From Anaerovibrio sp. (GTDB taxonomy: Bacteria > Bacillota > Negativicutes > Selenomonadales > Selenomonadaceae): DNA of 36,744 nucleotides. Shown here piece after piece: positions 9,838 through 18,799 of this stretch. The translations under genes were made by a program, and so were the position numbers. The stretch is taken from positions 1 to 36,744 of the forward strand of contig JAQUZO010000006.1 of NCBI GenBank assembly GCA_028691285.1, in the 5' to 3' direction. The notes under the pieces are model-generated. The model worked only from the letters and a program-made list of their open reading frames with translations. It searched no databases and had not been told where the DNA came from. How positions within the stretch are numbered: position 1 is the first letter of the stretch; each line of letters starts with the position of its first letter.

Positions 9838-9868
9838 ACAAAAAGAAAGAGCTGCACTGCTGCAGCTC
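9838..9868 (-). terminator. Rho-independent terminator after the 9877-10218 gene
   Basis: Minus strand GAGCTGCAGCAGTGCAGCTCTTTCTTTTTG. Confidence 0.7.
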
Positions 9869-9876
9869 AAGAGTAT

Positions 9877-10218
9877 TCATTCATTAAATTTTTTGGTGCT
9901 TTCCAGATTTGGATGTGCCTTGACATAATCAACAGGACGGCTCCAATCCACATGCACATCGGTATTTTCCCACAATCTGGTCAGTGCCAGCTTGAAGCTC
10001 TCTACATCTGCCAGAGGATTGACCGTGACAGAAGAAAAATCCCGCAGCGTTTCATGAGGCACACGGATTTCATGGGTGGAAGTCAAATATTTCTCCGCAT
10101 CGGCCACTGCCTGCTCATCATCCAGACAAACCTTGACCGTACCCGCCTCTGCATCAAACTCCAGCCAGCCTATAGAATCACGGCAGCTCACTGCTACGCT
10201 GTATATTTTATCGTTCAT
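9877..10218 (-). CDS. Small conserved-looking hypothetical protein (113 aa)
   Basis: MNDKIYSVAVSCRDSIGWLEFDAEAGTVKVCLDDEQAVADAEKYLTSTHEIRVPHETLRDF...; SD GGAGAAAG, upstream TCGACA-N18-TATAAT, downstream terminator. Confidence 0.75.
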   Translation of the reverse strand: MNDKIYSVAVSCRDSIGWLEFDAEAGTVKVCLDDEQAVADAEKYLTSTHEIRVPHETLRDFSSVTVNPLADVESFKLALTRLWENTDVHVDWSRPVDYVKAHPNLESTKKFNE

Positions 10219-10321
10219 TTTACTTTCTCCTTTGTGTATGCTTAAAAATTTCTTTTTCAATTATACCCTATGAGAATCTGTTTTGTCGAGATGCCCTCTC
10301 CGAACAGTCCGGACAGGAGCT

Positions 10322-10933
10322 TCAATTCAGCGTGGTGTCTGAAGTATAGACCGGGATTTTCTTGAAATAACGCCCGCCTGCCTCCATGATTTCCCTTGCC
10401 GCAGTCCTGTAGAAGCGGACCCTGCCAGCCTGCAGCGGCTCAGGCAGCTTCTCCGGCACCGCCAGGCACTCCACCCAGCGATAAGGCTTCTGCCTGCCCT
10501 CCTCGTCCTCCTCATAGTAGAGAGTATCCTCCGGCCTTGGTTCCTCGTCTCCCCGGCACGGCGCAAAATGCAGCTTTATCTGCTCCATGAACATCAGGCA
10601 GGTTTCCTCAGACATATCCAGGGTTCCCTCCCGGGTCTCATCAGCACCGTTGTACGCAGCGATGAAGATAGCCTTGCCGTAAATGATCTGCTCCTGCTCC
10701 GGTGCAGGAAAACGGCGGTTGGGCTTCATGTCCAGCACAGCCGCCAGATCATTGACCAGAATAAAGAGGGATATGCCCGGCTGGATTTCAAAAAACTCAA
10801 CTGCGCCGTAATTTCCCTCCAAGGCATCCCGAATGGCTTCCTCATGAGCACCGTGCTCCGCCGGCAGACGAATGATGGCAGGCTCCTGCCCAGGCTCTGC
10901 CAAAATTGCCCGCATAAGCTGATTGTTTCCCAT
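10322..10933 (-). CDS. DUF3846-like hypothetical protein
   Basis: MRAILAEPGQEPAIIRLPAEHGAHEEAIRDALEGNYGAVEFFEIQPGISLFILVNDLAAVLDMKPNRRFPA...IIYGKAIFIAAYN resembles DUF3846; SD AGGAGG. Confidence 0.7.
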   Translation of the reverse strand: MGNNQLMRAILAEPGQEPAIIRLPAEHGAHEEAIRDALEGNYGAVEFFEIQPGISLFILVNDLAAVLDMKPNRRFPAPEQEQIIYGKAIFIAAYNGADETREGTLDMSEETCLMFMEQIKLHFAPCRGDEEPRPEDTLYYEEDEEGRQKPYRWVECLAVPEKLPEPLQAGRVRFYRTAAREIMEAGGRYFKKIPVYTSDTTLN

Positions 10934-10982
10934 AAATCCCGTTTCCTCCTAAAAAAAATTAAATAATCGCGTTTGTCAAGAC

Positions 10983-11011
10983 TTGTTATTTGTATAATAT
11001 TGTGCTAGTAT
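10983..11011 (+). promoter_or_regulatory. Promoter of the 6S RNA gene
   Basis: TTGTTA-N17-TAGTAT with extended -10 TGC; predicted TSS ~11018. Confidence 0.6.
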
Positions 11012-11018
11012 ACTTATC

Positions 11019-11207
11019 AAAGAGGGACACCCTGGAATGTGCGTTATACCTTTCATCGTCTGGCCTACTCCTTTTATAAGGGAGCCTGATTATCGCACCG
11101 CGGCTGCTGGATCGCCCCGAGCGAAGAGCAAAAACGGCTGCTGAAGGCACCCACCTGCAACCGCAGGTTAGACTTGTTGGTCGACGGCATTTCGGATCCC
11201 GCTTACA
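11019..11207 (+). ncRNA. ssrS: 6S RNA
   Basis: AAGAGGGACACCCTGGAATGTGCG...CACCGCGGCTGCTGGATCGCCCCGAGCGAAGAGCAAAAACGGCTGCTGAAGGCACCCACCTGCAACCGCAGGTTAGACTTGTTGGTCGACGGCATTTCGGATCCC; 3' arm matches the 6S pattern, terminal stem GGAAUG/CAUUUC and GGGA/UCCC pair; own promoter and terminator; no ORF. Confidence 0.85.
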
Positions 11208-11209
11208 TG

Positions 11210-11240
11210 ACGGAAGGTCATTCGTGACCTTCCGTTTTCT
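11210..11240 (+). terminator. Rho-independent terminator of the 6S RNA gene
   Basis: ACGGAAGGTCATTCGTGACCTTCCGTTTTCT, perfect 11-bp stem with U-tract. Confidence 0.9.
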
Positions 11241-11277
11241 ATTGCAGTTTTTTAGCTGTAACCCATATATTAAGCTA

Positions 11278-12558
11278 TTATTCCTGACTCGTCAACAAAA
11301 TGGCATGCTTCATCCGTGTCACATTGGAGGCAATATCATCCTCCGGGAAAAACGCCCGCACCGCCTGTATCTGTTCATCGTCCCCATCAGCAATGACAAT
11401 CTCCACCCGGTCTCCCAGAATCCGCCACGCCTGATGCAGCACCAGGCGGATGTGCTCCGTATCACTGAGGATGATATATTTATTGGCAATATCGCTGTGC
11501 GCCGCATTGACGATTTCCTCCACAGAAGGTCCGGAGGGATCGCTGCCATCCAGGATGACAGTAGCTCCCGCCTCCTGCAGCCGCTGCCCCAGCTCCGGTG
11601 ACGAGGCTACAGTCATCAGCGCCAGCGGCATCAGAAAGCTCTGCTGCACCATGGCCATCGCATGAGGCTCTGCCATGATATTGATATGTATCTCGCCTAT
11701 ATGCCCCCAGCCCACGGCCCGTTCCAGTACCTTGCCGGGATGCTCGGAATGGAGATGGATGAAGATATTTTTGAATCGCCTCTCCACTACAACAAAATTA
11801 CCGATTTCCGCAAGCTCACGCTCCAGCAGCTCTACCGACAGCTTGGGATTCGCTACCATGAAGGTAATGCAGTAGGGACGCACCAGATCCTCCACCGGAC
11901 TGATCAGCTTTTCCCTGCGGTTAATCCCCAGCCTGTTGGAAAACGGCAGCACCGGGGATACAAATTCACCGATGATTCCCTTGAGACATCCGTTGAGAAA
12001 AACCTGCATGATCATCTCGCCGGAATCCACCTTCTCCGAAAAGGATTCCTCTCCTGCCCGGATAGCAGCCCTGAGAATATCCGTAATGGGCAGCCCCGCC
12101 TTTACCGCGTGATAGGCTCCCTTGGCCATGATTTTGGAAGCAACGATAATCGGCCGGTCCTTCTGCTCCGGCACAGCCTTTTGGGCATACAGTATACCGT
12201 ACTGAAACGCCTTGCCGAATTCCTGGGAGCTGGCACTGAACCTGCCTACCAGTCCCTTGGCAAGCCCCCGCAGGATCTGGGACAAAATCACGCCGGCATT
12301 GCCCCTGGCTCCCAGCACCGCCGCATCGGCAATCCGCCTGGCAAGCCCCCCGATGCTTTCATTGATGGTCTCTGACAGCGGCAGGACCGCCGCTCCCATC
12401 GTGCGCAGCACATCTGTCCCCGGCATGCCGCAGTAAAAAAATTTACCGCTCTTTTTGACTTTGTTTATCCGGTCATATTCCAATATAAATTCACTGTAGG
12501 CACCGATGATCATGCGCTTATAATCAGCACCTGTTATTACTTCATTATCCTGACCCAT
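11278..12558 (-). CDS. DAK2/FakA-like protein with degenerate nucleotide/Mg-binding loop
   Basis: DhaL-type signature VLGARGNAGVILSQILRGLAKG and FakA-like C-terminal region (PYCITFMVANPKLSVELLERELAEIGNFVVVERR...HIHLHSEHPGKVLERAVGWGHIGEIHINIM), but the usual PVPDGDTGTNM loop reads YCGMPGTDVLRTM. Confidence 0.85.
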   Translation of the reverse strand: MGQDNEVITGADYKRMIIGAYSEFILEYDRINKVKKSGKFFYCGMPGTDVLRTMGAAVLPLSETINESIGGLARRIADAAVLGARGNAGVILSQILRGLAKGLVGRFSASSQEFGKAFQYGILYAQKAVPEQKDRPIIVASKIMAKGAYHAVKAGLPITDILRAAIRAGEESFSEKVDSGEMIMQVFLNGCLKGIIGEFVSPVLPFSNRLGINRREKLISPVEDLVRPYCITFMVANPKLSVELLERELAEIGNFVVVERRFKNIFIHLHSEHPGKVLERAVGWGHIGEIHINIMAEPHAMAMVQQSFLMPLALMTVASSPELGQRLQEAGATVILDGSDPSGPSVEEIVNAAHSDIANKYIILSDTEHIRLVLHQAWRILGDRVEIVIADGDDEQIQAVRAFFPEDDIASNVTRMKHAILLTSQE

Positions 12559-12677
12559 ATCAATCTCCTATAGAAAGGTATTTTTCCTTTAAAAGCTAAT
12601 GAAAATTGTATATAATGTATGTATTCGCTAACTTCTCTCATTAACCTCTTTTTGAGGCAAAAACTAAGGAGATTTTT

Positions 12678-15077
12678 ATGGAAAATACAACTTTAACAGC
12701 TGAATCTGCTGCAAATATTGAAAATACACCCAAACGGAAATACACACGCCGGGCTGCAGGCAAAACCACAAAAAAGACCAGCCGCAGCACCAGGAGCACC
12801 CGGACAGCCGCTGCTCCCAAGACCAGGCACGAAAAAATCTTCGCTCTGGACATAGGCACCCGCAGTGTCATCGGCATTGTGGCAGAAAATACGCCTGACG
12901 GTCTGAAGATAATCGCTACGGAACGGCAGGAGCATAAGACCCGGGCCATGGAGGACGGACAGATACACGATGTGCCTCAGGTAGCTGCCGTCATCGACAA
13001 TGTAAAAAAAGCGCTCGTCAAGCGTACCGGTCCTTTGAAAAACGCTGCTGTAGCAGCTGCTGGACGCGCCCTTTATACCATGACCGCAACCGCAGACATG
13101 GAATTCAGCGGCATCATCACCGCCGAGCAGGAGCGTTCCCTGGATTTTGCCGGTGTACAGGCTGCCCAGGCGCAGCTTGCAGTCTCCGGCACAGTAGACG
13201 ATCTGGCCAATTATTACTGCGTCGGCTACAGCACCATCAAATACGAGCTGGACGGCACTCAGCTCAAGACGCTGGTCGGTCAGCGGGGACGCGTTGCCGC
13301 AGCCACTGTCATTGCCACCTTCCTGCCCCGTCAGGTCATTGACTCCATGCACTCCGCCCTGCAAAGCGTCAAGCTGGATATGCAGGCGCTGACCCTGGAG
13401 CCGATTGCTGCCATCAATGTGCTGATTCCTCCGACCATGCGCCATCTGAACCTGGTGCTGGTAGATATCGGCGCAGGCACCTCTGATGTGGCCATTACCA
13501 AGAACGGCTCTGTCATCGCTTATGGCATGGTTCCCCAGGCCGGCGACGAAATCACGGATGCCCTTTCCCAGCAGTTTTTGCTGGACTTCAATGTGGCGGA
13601 GAAGCTCAAACGGGAGGTTGCCAACGGACAGCAGGTCAAATTTACCGACATCATGGGCCTGGAATACGACCTGGCACCGGAAAAGGTTCTGGACCCGATT
13701 ATGCCCAATATCAGAAGACTGGCAGAAGCCATCGCCAAACAGATTCTGGAGCTGAACGGCGGCGATGTGCCGCAGGCAGTCATTCTGGTCGGCGGCGGTG
13801 CCCTGACGCCTAATCTGAGCAAATTTGTCGCCGAAATCATGGATTTGCCGGCAGGCAGAGTAGCTGTACGGCATCCTGAGCAGATAGACGGCATTCCGGA
13901 GATCCCCGAGGAGCTGAAGCTGCCGGATGCTGTTACCCCATTGGGCATACTGAAAATAGCATCCCTGAACACCCTGCATTTTCTCAGAGTTTATGTCAAC
14001 GATGAGGAATACAGCCTTTTCAATTTCCGCGACCTGACCGTTTCTGACGCTTTGCTGAACGCAGGCATCATGCTCAAAAAGCTCAACGGCCGTCCCGGTC
14101 TGGGCACCATGCTGAAGGTGAACGGCGAAAATAAATTCATTCCCGGCACCATGGGCACCATGGCAGAGCTGAGCATCGACGATGCTCCTGCCGCCCTTGA
14201 CACGCCGATTCGTGACGGCAGCCGCATCCGGGTGATCCCTGGCAAAAACGGCAAGGTGCCGGAAATCACCATCGAGGACATCCTGGAAATCCCTCCTGCC
14301 TATACGGTATTCATCAACGGCGAGGAAACTGCTGTTGCCGCCCAGTTCACCATCAACGGGGAAACTGCCCAGACCGGGCAGCTGCTCCACGACGGCGACG
14401 AGATTGTCAGCCTGGAGGTACGCAGCCTGGGCGAGGTGCTCAACAGTGCCGGTTTTCCTCCGCTGGGCAAGAAAATAAAATATACCCTGAACGAAAAGGA
14501 TTCACAATATACCATTTCGCCTAAAATACTTCTGAATGACAACCCCGCCAGCCTGTCCGCAGAGGTGCATCAGCAGGACTATATCGATTATATCGCACCG
14601 GAACTGCCAAAGCTGGGCGAGGTTCTGAATGTTTCCGAGCTTGATGCCTCGCTGGTAATCTACTATGAGGGGCAGGAGCACAAGATACCTTCCGCCACCG
14701 TCACACTGGAGGTCAACGGACATCCTGCCAGTACCAATACCCTGATTGAGGAGGGAAGCCAGGTTCGCTTCATGAAATCCCTGCGGGCAGCAACCACTGT
14801 CAGCGATGCCCTGCTGGCAGTAGGCTTTCAGCCCCCTGCCGCTCAAAGCAGAGTCACCTTCACCATTCTGGTGAACAAGCAGGCGGTCAATTTTACCGAC
14901 CCTATCAAAAATGGTGATGAGCTGGCTGTCATCATCAGCGAACCTGACAGCAGCAGAGACACCGAAACGCCTGCCGCCGCTTCCATGACACCGGCAGCAA
15001 TATCTGATTCCATCCGCCTGGCGGACAAAATCAACAGTATTCCGGGGCTGAATGAAGCTCTGCAGAAAAATAAATAA
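12678..15077 (+). CDS. FtsA-like/actin-superfamily protein with basic N-terminal tail and repeated C-terminal modules
   Basis: EKIFALDIGTRSVIGIVAE (phosphate 1), NLVLVDIGAGTSDVAIT (phosphate 2), QAVILVGGGALTPNL (adenosine motif); ~370-aa C-terminal extension; SD AAGGAG. Confidence 0.85.
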   Translation: MENTTLTAESAANIENTPKRKYTRRAAGKTTKKTSRSTRSTRTAAAPKTRHEKIFALDIGTRSVIGIVAENTPDGLKIIATERQEHKTRAMEDGQIHDVPQVAAVIDNVKKALVKRTGPLKNAAVAAAGRALYTMTATADMEFSGIITAEQERSLDFAGVQAAQAQLAVSGTVDDLANYYCVGYSTIKYELDGTQLKTLVGQRGRVAAATVIATFLPRQVIDSMHSALQSVKLDMQALTLEPIAAINVLIPPTMRHLNLVLVDIGAGTSDVAITKNGSVIAYGMVPQAGDEITDALSQQFLLDFNVAEKLKREVANGQQVKFTDIMGLEYDLAPEKVLDPIMPNIRRLAEAIAKQILELNGGDVPQAVILVGGGALTPNLSKFVAEIMDLPAGRVAVRHPEQIDGIPEIPEELKLPDAVTPLGILKIASLNTLHFLRVYVNDEEYSLFNFRDLTVSDALLNAGIMLKKLNGRPGLGTMLKVNGENKFIPGTMGTMAELSIDDAPAALDTPIRDGSRIRVIPGKNGKVPEITIEDILEIPPAYTVFINGEETAVAAQFTINGETAQTGQLLHDGDEIVSLEVRSLGEVLNSAGFPPLGKKIKYTLNEKDSQYTISPKILLNDNPASLSAEVHQQDYIDYIAPELPKLGEVLNVSELDASLVIYYEGQEHKIPSATVTLEVNGHPASTNTLIEEGSQVRFMKSLRAATTVSDALLAVGFQPPAAQSRVTFTILVNKQAVNFTDPIKNGDELAVIISEPDSSRDTETPAAASMTPAAISDSIRLADKINSIPGLNEALQKNK

Positions 15078-15093
15078 TCCCGGATAATGCGCC

Positions 15094-15138
15094 AAAAGGG
15101 TGCAGCGGTTGAAACAACTCAAACCACTGCACCCTTTT
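15094..15138 (+). terminator. Terminator of the FtsA-like gene (probably bidirectional)
   Basis: AAAAGGGTGCAGCGGTT-loop-AACCACTGCACCCTTTT. Confidence 0.8.
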
Positions 15139-15151
15139 AGCTTGCTCTAAT

Positions 15152-15191
15152 AAAGGCTGCCGCAGAGAAACAATTCTTTGCGGCAGCCTTT
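15152..15191 (-). terminator. Terminator of the GH13-GH77 gene
   Basis: Minus strand AAAGGCTGCCGCA-loop-TGCGGCAGCCTTTATTAG. Confidence 0.75.
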
Positions 15192-15198
15192 GCCCTGT

Positions 15199-18100
15199 TT
15201 ACCTATTGTATTTTTCTGCCAGCCCCTTCAGCCACTGAGCCTTTTCTTTGGTCAGCATTCCCGGCAGCAGACGCCAGGACCAGTTGCCGTCAGGCGTCCC
15301 CGGCAGATTCATGCGATGGCTGCCGTCCAGCCCCAAAACATCCTGCACGGCGATGATTGCCATGCGGGCCTCCGAAGCATAAGCGTGCTCAATCAGCCTG
15401 TTCGCCAGCTCCGGTGCTGCAGCGCCCGGCACTCCCAGCATATCTGCAATGGCCTCAGACTCGGCACGGTAGGAATTTTCCTGCAGCCAGCCTACCAGCG
15501 TATTGTTGTCATGGGTACTTGTATAAACAATGCAGTCCTCCGGCTCAACAAAGTTGATCCGCTCGTTCTCGTTGAAATGCAGCTCAAACTGCAGCACCTT
15601 CATGCCGGGGAACTGGCACTCCTGGCGCAGCAGTTCCACCTCATCGGTAATCATGCCCAAATCCTCTGCCACCATCGGCACATCACCGATTGCCTTTTTC
15701 ACCAAATCAAAGAACGGCTTGCCCGGGCCAGGGCGCCAGGTACCGTCAACGGCAGTCTTGGCATCGCCATCCACTTCCCAAAAAGCCTCAAAACCTCTGA
15801 AATGATCCATGCGCACCATATCCACCTGCTGCAGGATGTTCTTGAAGCGGTGAATCCACCAGTCATAGCCGGTGCGCCGCATGACCTCCCAGTTGTACTG
15901 AGGATTGCCCCAGAGCTGCCCGTCCTTGCAGAAATAATCCGGCGGCACGCCTGCCACCTTGTACGGCCTGCCGTTCTGATCCAGCTTGAAAAGCTGCTGA
16001 TGTGCCCAGGCATCGGCACTGTCCTGCGCCACAAAAATCGGCATATCCCCCAGAATCCTGACACCCTTGTCATTGGCATATTGCTTCAGCTTCTGCCACT
16101 GTCGGCTGAAGATATACTGCTCGAACATCACCTCTCCTATTTCATAGGAAAGCTCCTCCTCCATGGCAGCCAAAGCAACCTCGTCACGGCGGACAAACTC
16201 AGGCTCCCATTCGTTCCAGGATTTACCCTGATGCCAGTCCTTCAGGGCCTGAAACAGAGCATAGTCCCGCAGCCAATAGCGCTTTTTCGTAACAAAGCGC
16301 TGGAAATCCTCCTTCTGCTCCGGCGTACAGCTGCTGAAGAAATTGATATATGCCTTGAACATCAAGGATGGCTTGAGCATCTGCGCCCAGGCATAATCAA
16401 CCTTGCCTGTGCCTGCAATGGAGGCGTCCTTCAGGTCATCGCCCGTCAAAAGTCCCTCCTCCGCCAGGCTCTCCAGGGAAATCAGCAGCGGATTGCCAGC
16501 AAAAGCAGACGGGGAAGCATACGGAGAATTACCTGCTCCCACCGGATTCAGCGGCAAAATCTGCCAGATCTTCTGTCCGGACTCAGCCAGGAAATCCACA
16601 AAGGCATAAGCTGCCGGACCCAAATCGCCGATGCCAAAGGCAGACGGCAAAGAGGTCGGATGCAGCAGGATGCCGCACTCACGCTCCGCCTTGCTGACCG
16701 CTGCAGCAGACGGTATATGCTGGTAGACCAGACCTGTATATGGCGGTATATTGACATCCATGCGTCCCCGCAGGATTTTAATATCCGGACGGCCACCCAG
16801 AGCATCTGCCATCACACCGGCAGCCAGATCGCGCACATCCAGAGAAACCTGGCGCGCCTCCCGGCTGCGGTTCATCAGAACTATGAATACCTCATTGTCC
16901 GCCTTGGCGCCAAAGACATCCTTTTCCTCATCAATGACACGGGCATAGCCAAAAACATCTCCCTTGGCATAAACACTGAGAATTTTGCCGGTCTGCAGCG
17001 CCGTGTGCTGGTTTCTGAGGTGAATAAGCCTGCGCGTCCACTGCCGCAGCTCCCTGTCCCCGTTCTCCCAGTCGTAGGTGCCGCGGCTGTAAGGGTCGCG
17101 GTAGCCCTGCAGCGCAATTTCATCTCCGTAATAAACACTCGGCACTCCCGGAAAGGTCATCTGCCAAAGCACTGCCAGCTTGGTGCGCAGCAGGCCCTTA
17201 TGCAGCCGTTCCCCGTCCAGCTTATAGGCTGCCTGCCGGATTGCCGGCACGCCCTCCGGGCTCGGCGCTTCGCCCAGAAGAGTCAGGATACGCTCCCGGT
17301 CATGGCTGCCAATCAGATTCATCATCGCATAAAAATTATGCTTCGGATAGTTCTCCCACAGGCTGCGCAGCCGCCTGCTGACCTGTACAGCGTCCGCACT
17401 CCCCAGCAGAAAATCCAGCACTGCCTGGCGGAAAGGATAATTCATCGCAGAATCCAGTTCCTGACCGCAGAGATATTCCCGGGACACGCCGTAAGCACTC
17501 TTGTTGGAAGCATCCTCCCAGACCTCGCCCAGCATGACCGCATCCTCATCCACCTTCTTCAGTTCCCTGTAAAAGCCCTGAGTGAATTTTTCCGGCAGCT
17601 CATCCACTACATCCAGACGCCAGCCGCTGATGCCCTGCTTCATCCAGTATTTCAGCACACTGTCCTCATTGGTTATGATAAATTTCATATAGGAGGAATT
17701 TTCCTCCTTGACATTCGGCAGCGTATTGAAGCCCCACCAGCTCTCATAGCTGTCAGGGTACTCATGGAAGGAATACCAATCATAATACGGCGATTCCTTG
17801 CTCTGATAGGCCCCCTTGGTCTTGTAGGTGCCATATTTATTGAAATAACGGCTGTCCGCACCGGTATGGCTGAAAACACCGTCCAGAATAATGCGGATAC
17901 CCAGTGCCCGAGCCTCTGCGCACAGCTCCTTCAGCTCCTCGTTGGTGCCTAAAATCGGGTCAACCTTGTGATAGTCACCGGTATCATAACGATGATTGCT
18001 GGCCGACTCAAAAATCGGGTTCAGATAAATGACGGAAATGCCCAAATCCTGCAGATAGGGCAGCTTCTCCCTGATGCCTGCCAGATTGCCGCCAAAAAAA

Positions 18101-18678
18101 TCATAGGCAACTATTTCCCTGGTATCCACATCCTTGTAGTAAAATGGCTTATCCTGCCAGCCGGCATGGTAGACTGCACCCTTCTTTTCCACCAGCCTGT
18201 CGCCCTTGCGGCAAAACCGGTCCGGAAAAATCTGATACATCACAGAATGCTTGAACCAGTCCGGAGTTTTTGCCCCCTTGTTGAAAACCGTAATCTGATA
18301 GGACTGTGCCGGAGGCTGGTCACTCAGCAACCCCTTGCCGCCCAAGCGCTCACTGTTGTTGCCGTAATACCAGACACGCCCATTCAGCGTAACAACAAAA
18401 TAGTACCAGAGCAGGCAGCCTTTTTCCGGCATGGTTATTTCCGCAGAATAATACATTTCTCCGCTCACAGGATCCTCCGGCTCTAAAATATAGACCAGCT
18501 CTCCCATTCTCTCACGCCAGAAACGCACCTTGACCTGCATATCCACCTGTTTGCCTGCAAAATCCGCCAGCTCCAGCTTGAGCCGCAGCCGCACCCTGCT
18601 CAACGCCTCAGCTGCTCCAACGGGCCTGCGGTAAAACTTGTTCTGTGAATCATGCTCAACGCTTTTTAATTGCGGCAT
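15199..18678 (-). CDS. Fusion of GH13 amylase/pullulanase-like enzyme and 4-alpha-glucanotransferase (GH77)
   Basis: GH13: VMYQIFPDRFC, IILDGVFSHTGADSRYF, GWRLDVVDELP, MLGEVWEDAS, NLIGSHDRERILTLLG; GH77: GILLHPTSLPSAFGIGDLGPAAYAFVDFLAESGQKIWQILPLNPVGAGNSPYASPSAFAGNPLLI, VRMDHFRGFEAFWEV, YTSTHDNNTLVGW; start at 18678 with GGGAGAG SD. Confidence 0.93.
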   Translation of the reverse strand: MPQLKSVEHDSQNKFYRRPVGAAEALSRVRLRLKLELADFAGKQVDMQVKVRFWRERMGELVYILEPEDPVSGEMYYSAEITMPEKGCLLWYYFVVTLNGRVWYYGNNSERLGGKGLLSDQPPAQSYQITVFNKGAKTPDWFKHSVMYQIFPDRFCRKGDRLVEKKGAVYHAGWQDKPFYYKDVDTREIVAYDFFGGNLAGIREKLPYLQDLGISVIYLNPIFESASNHRYDTGDYHKVDPILGTNEELKELCAEARALGIRIILDGVFSHTGADSRYFNKYGTYKTKGAYQSKESPYYDWYSFHEYPDSYESWWGFNTLPNVKEENSSYMKFIITNEDSVLKYWMKQGISGWRLDVVDELPEKFTQGFYRELKKVDEDAVMLGEVWEDASNKSAYGVSREYLCGQELDSAMNYPFRQAVLDFLLGSADAVQVSRRLRSLWENYPKHNFYAMMNLIGSHDRERILTLLGEAPSPEGVPAIRQAAYKLDGERLHKGLLRTKLAVLWQMTFPGVPSVYYGDEIALQGYRDPYSRGTYDWENGDRELRQWTRRLIHLRNQHTALQTGKILSVYAKGDVFGYARVIDEEKDVFGAKADNEVFIVLMNRSREARQVSLDVRDLAAGVMADALGGRPDIKILRGRMDVNIPPYTGLVYQHIPSAAAVSKAERECGILLHPTSLPSAFGIGDLGPAAYAFVDFLAESGQKIWQILPLNPVGAGNSPYASPSAFAGNPLLISLESLAEEGLLTGDDLKDASIAGTGKVDYAWAQMLKPSLMFKAYINFFSSCTPEQKEDFQRFVTKKRYWLRDYALFQALKDWHQGKSWNEWEPEFVRRDEVALAAMEEELSYEIGEVMFEQYIFSRQWQKLKQYANDKGVRILGDMPIFVAQDSADAWAHQQLFKLDQNGRPYKVAGVPPDYFCKDGQLWGNPQYNWEVMRRTGYDWWIHRFKNILQQVDMVRMDHFRGFEAFWEVDGDAKTAVDGTWRPGPGKPFFDLVKKAIGDVPMVAEDLGMITDEVELLRQECQFPGMKVLQFELHFNENERINFVEPEDCIVYTSTHDNNTLVGWLQENSYRAESEAIADMLGVPGAAAPELANRLIEHAYASEARMAIIAVQDVLGLDGSHRMNLPGTPDGNWSWRLLPGMLTKEKAQWLKGLAEKYNR

Positions 18679-18726
18679 CAAATCTCTCCCTACATTTATA
18701 TCGGCTGCCTGCAAGGCTGCCTTACG

Positions 18727-18766
18727 AAAAAACGGCGGGTGGAGCTTACAGGCCCCTACCCCGCCG
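18727..18766 (-). terminator. Terminator after glgA
   Basis: Minus strand CGGCGGGGTAGGGGCC-TGTA-AGCTCCACCCGCCGTTTTTTCG. Confidence 0.75.
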
Positions 18767-18799
18767 AATTCTATTAATTTACGCTGTCACCCGGTCAGA

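Noticed and set aside
12693-14390. 565-aa minus-strand ORF opposite the FtsA-like gene
   Set aside because: Antisense shadow ORF with no recognisable domain; the plus strand has actin-fold motifs and an SD.
15178-17952. 924-aa plus-strand ORF opposite the GH13-GH77 gene
   Set aside because: Shadow ORF: the minus strand encodes clearly recognisable catalytic motifs; the plus-strand translation has no recognisable domain.
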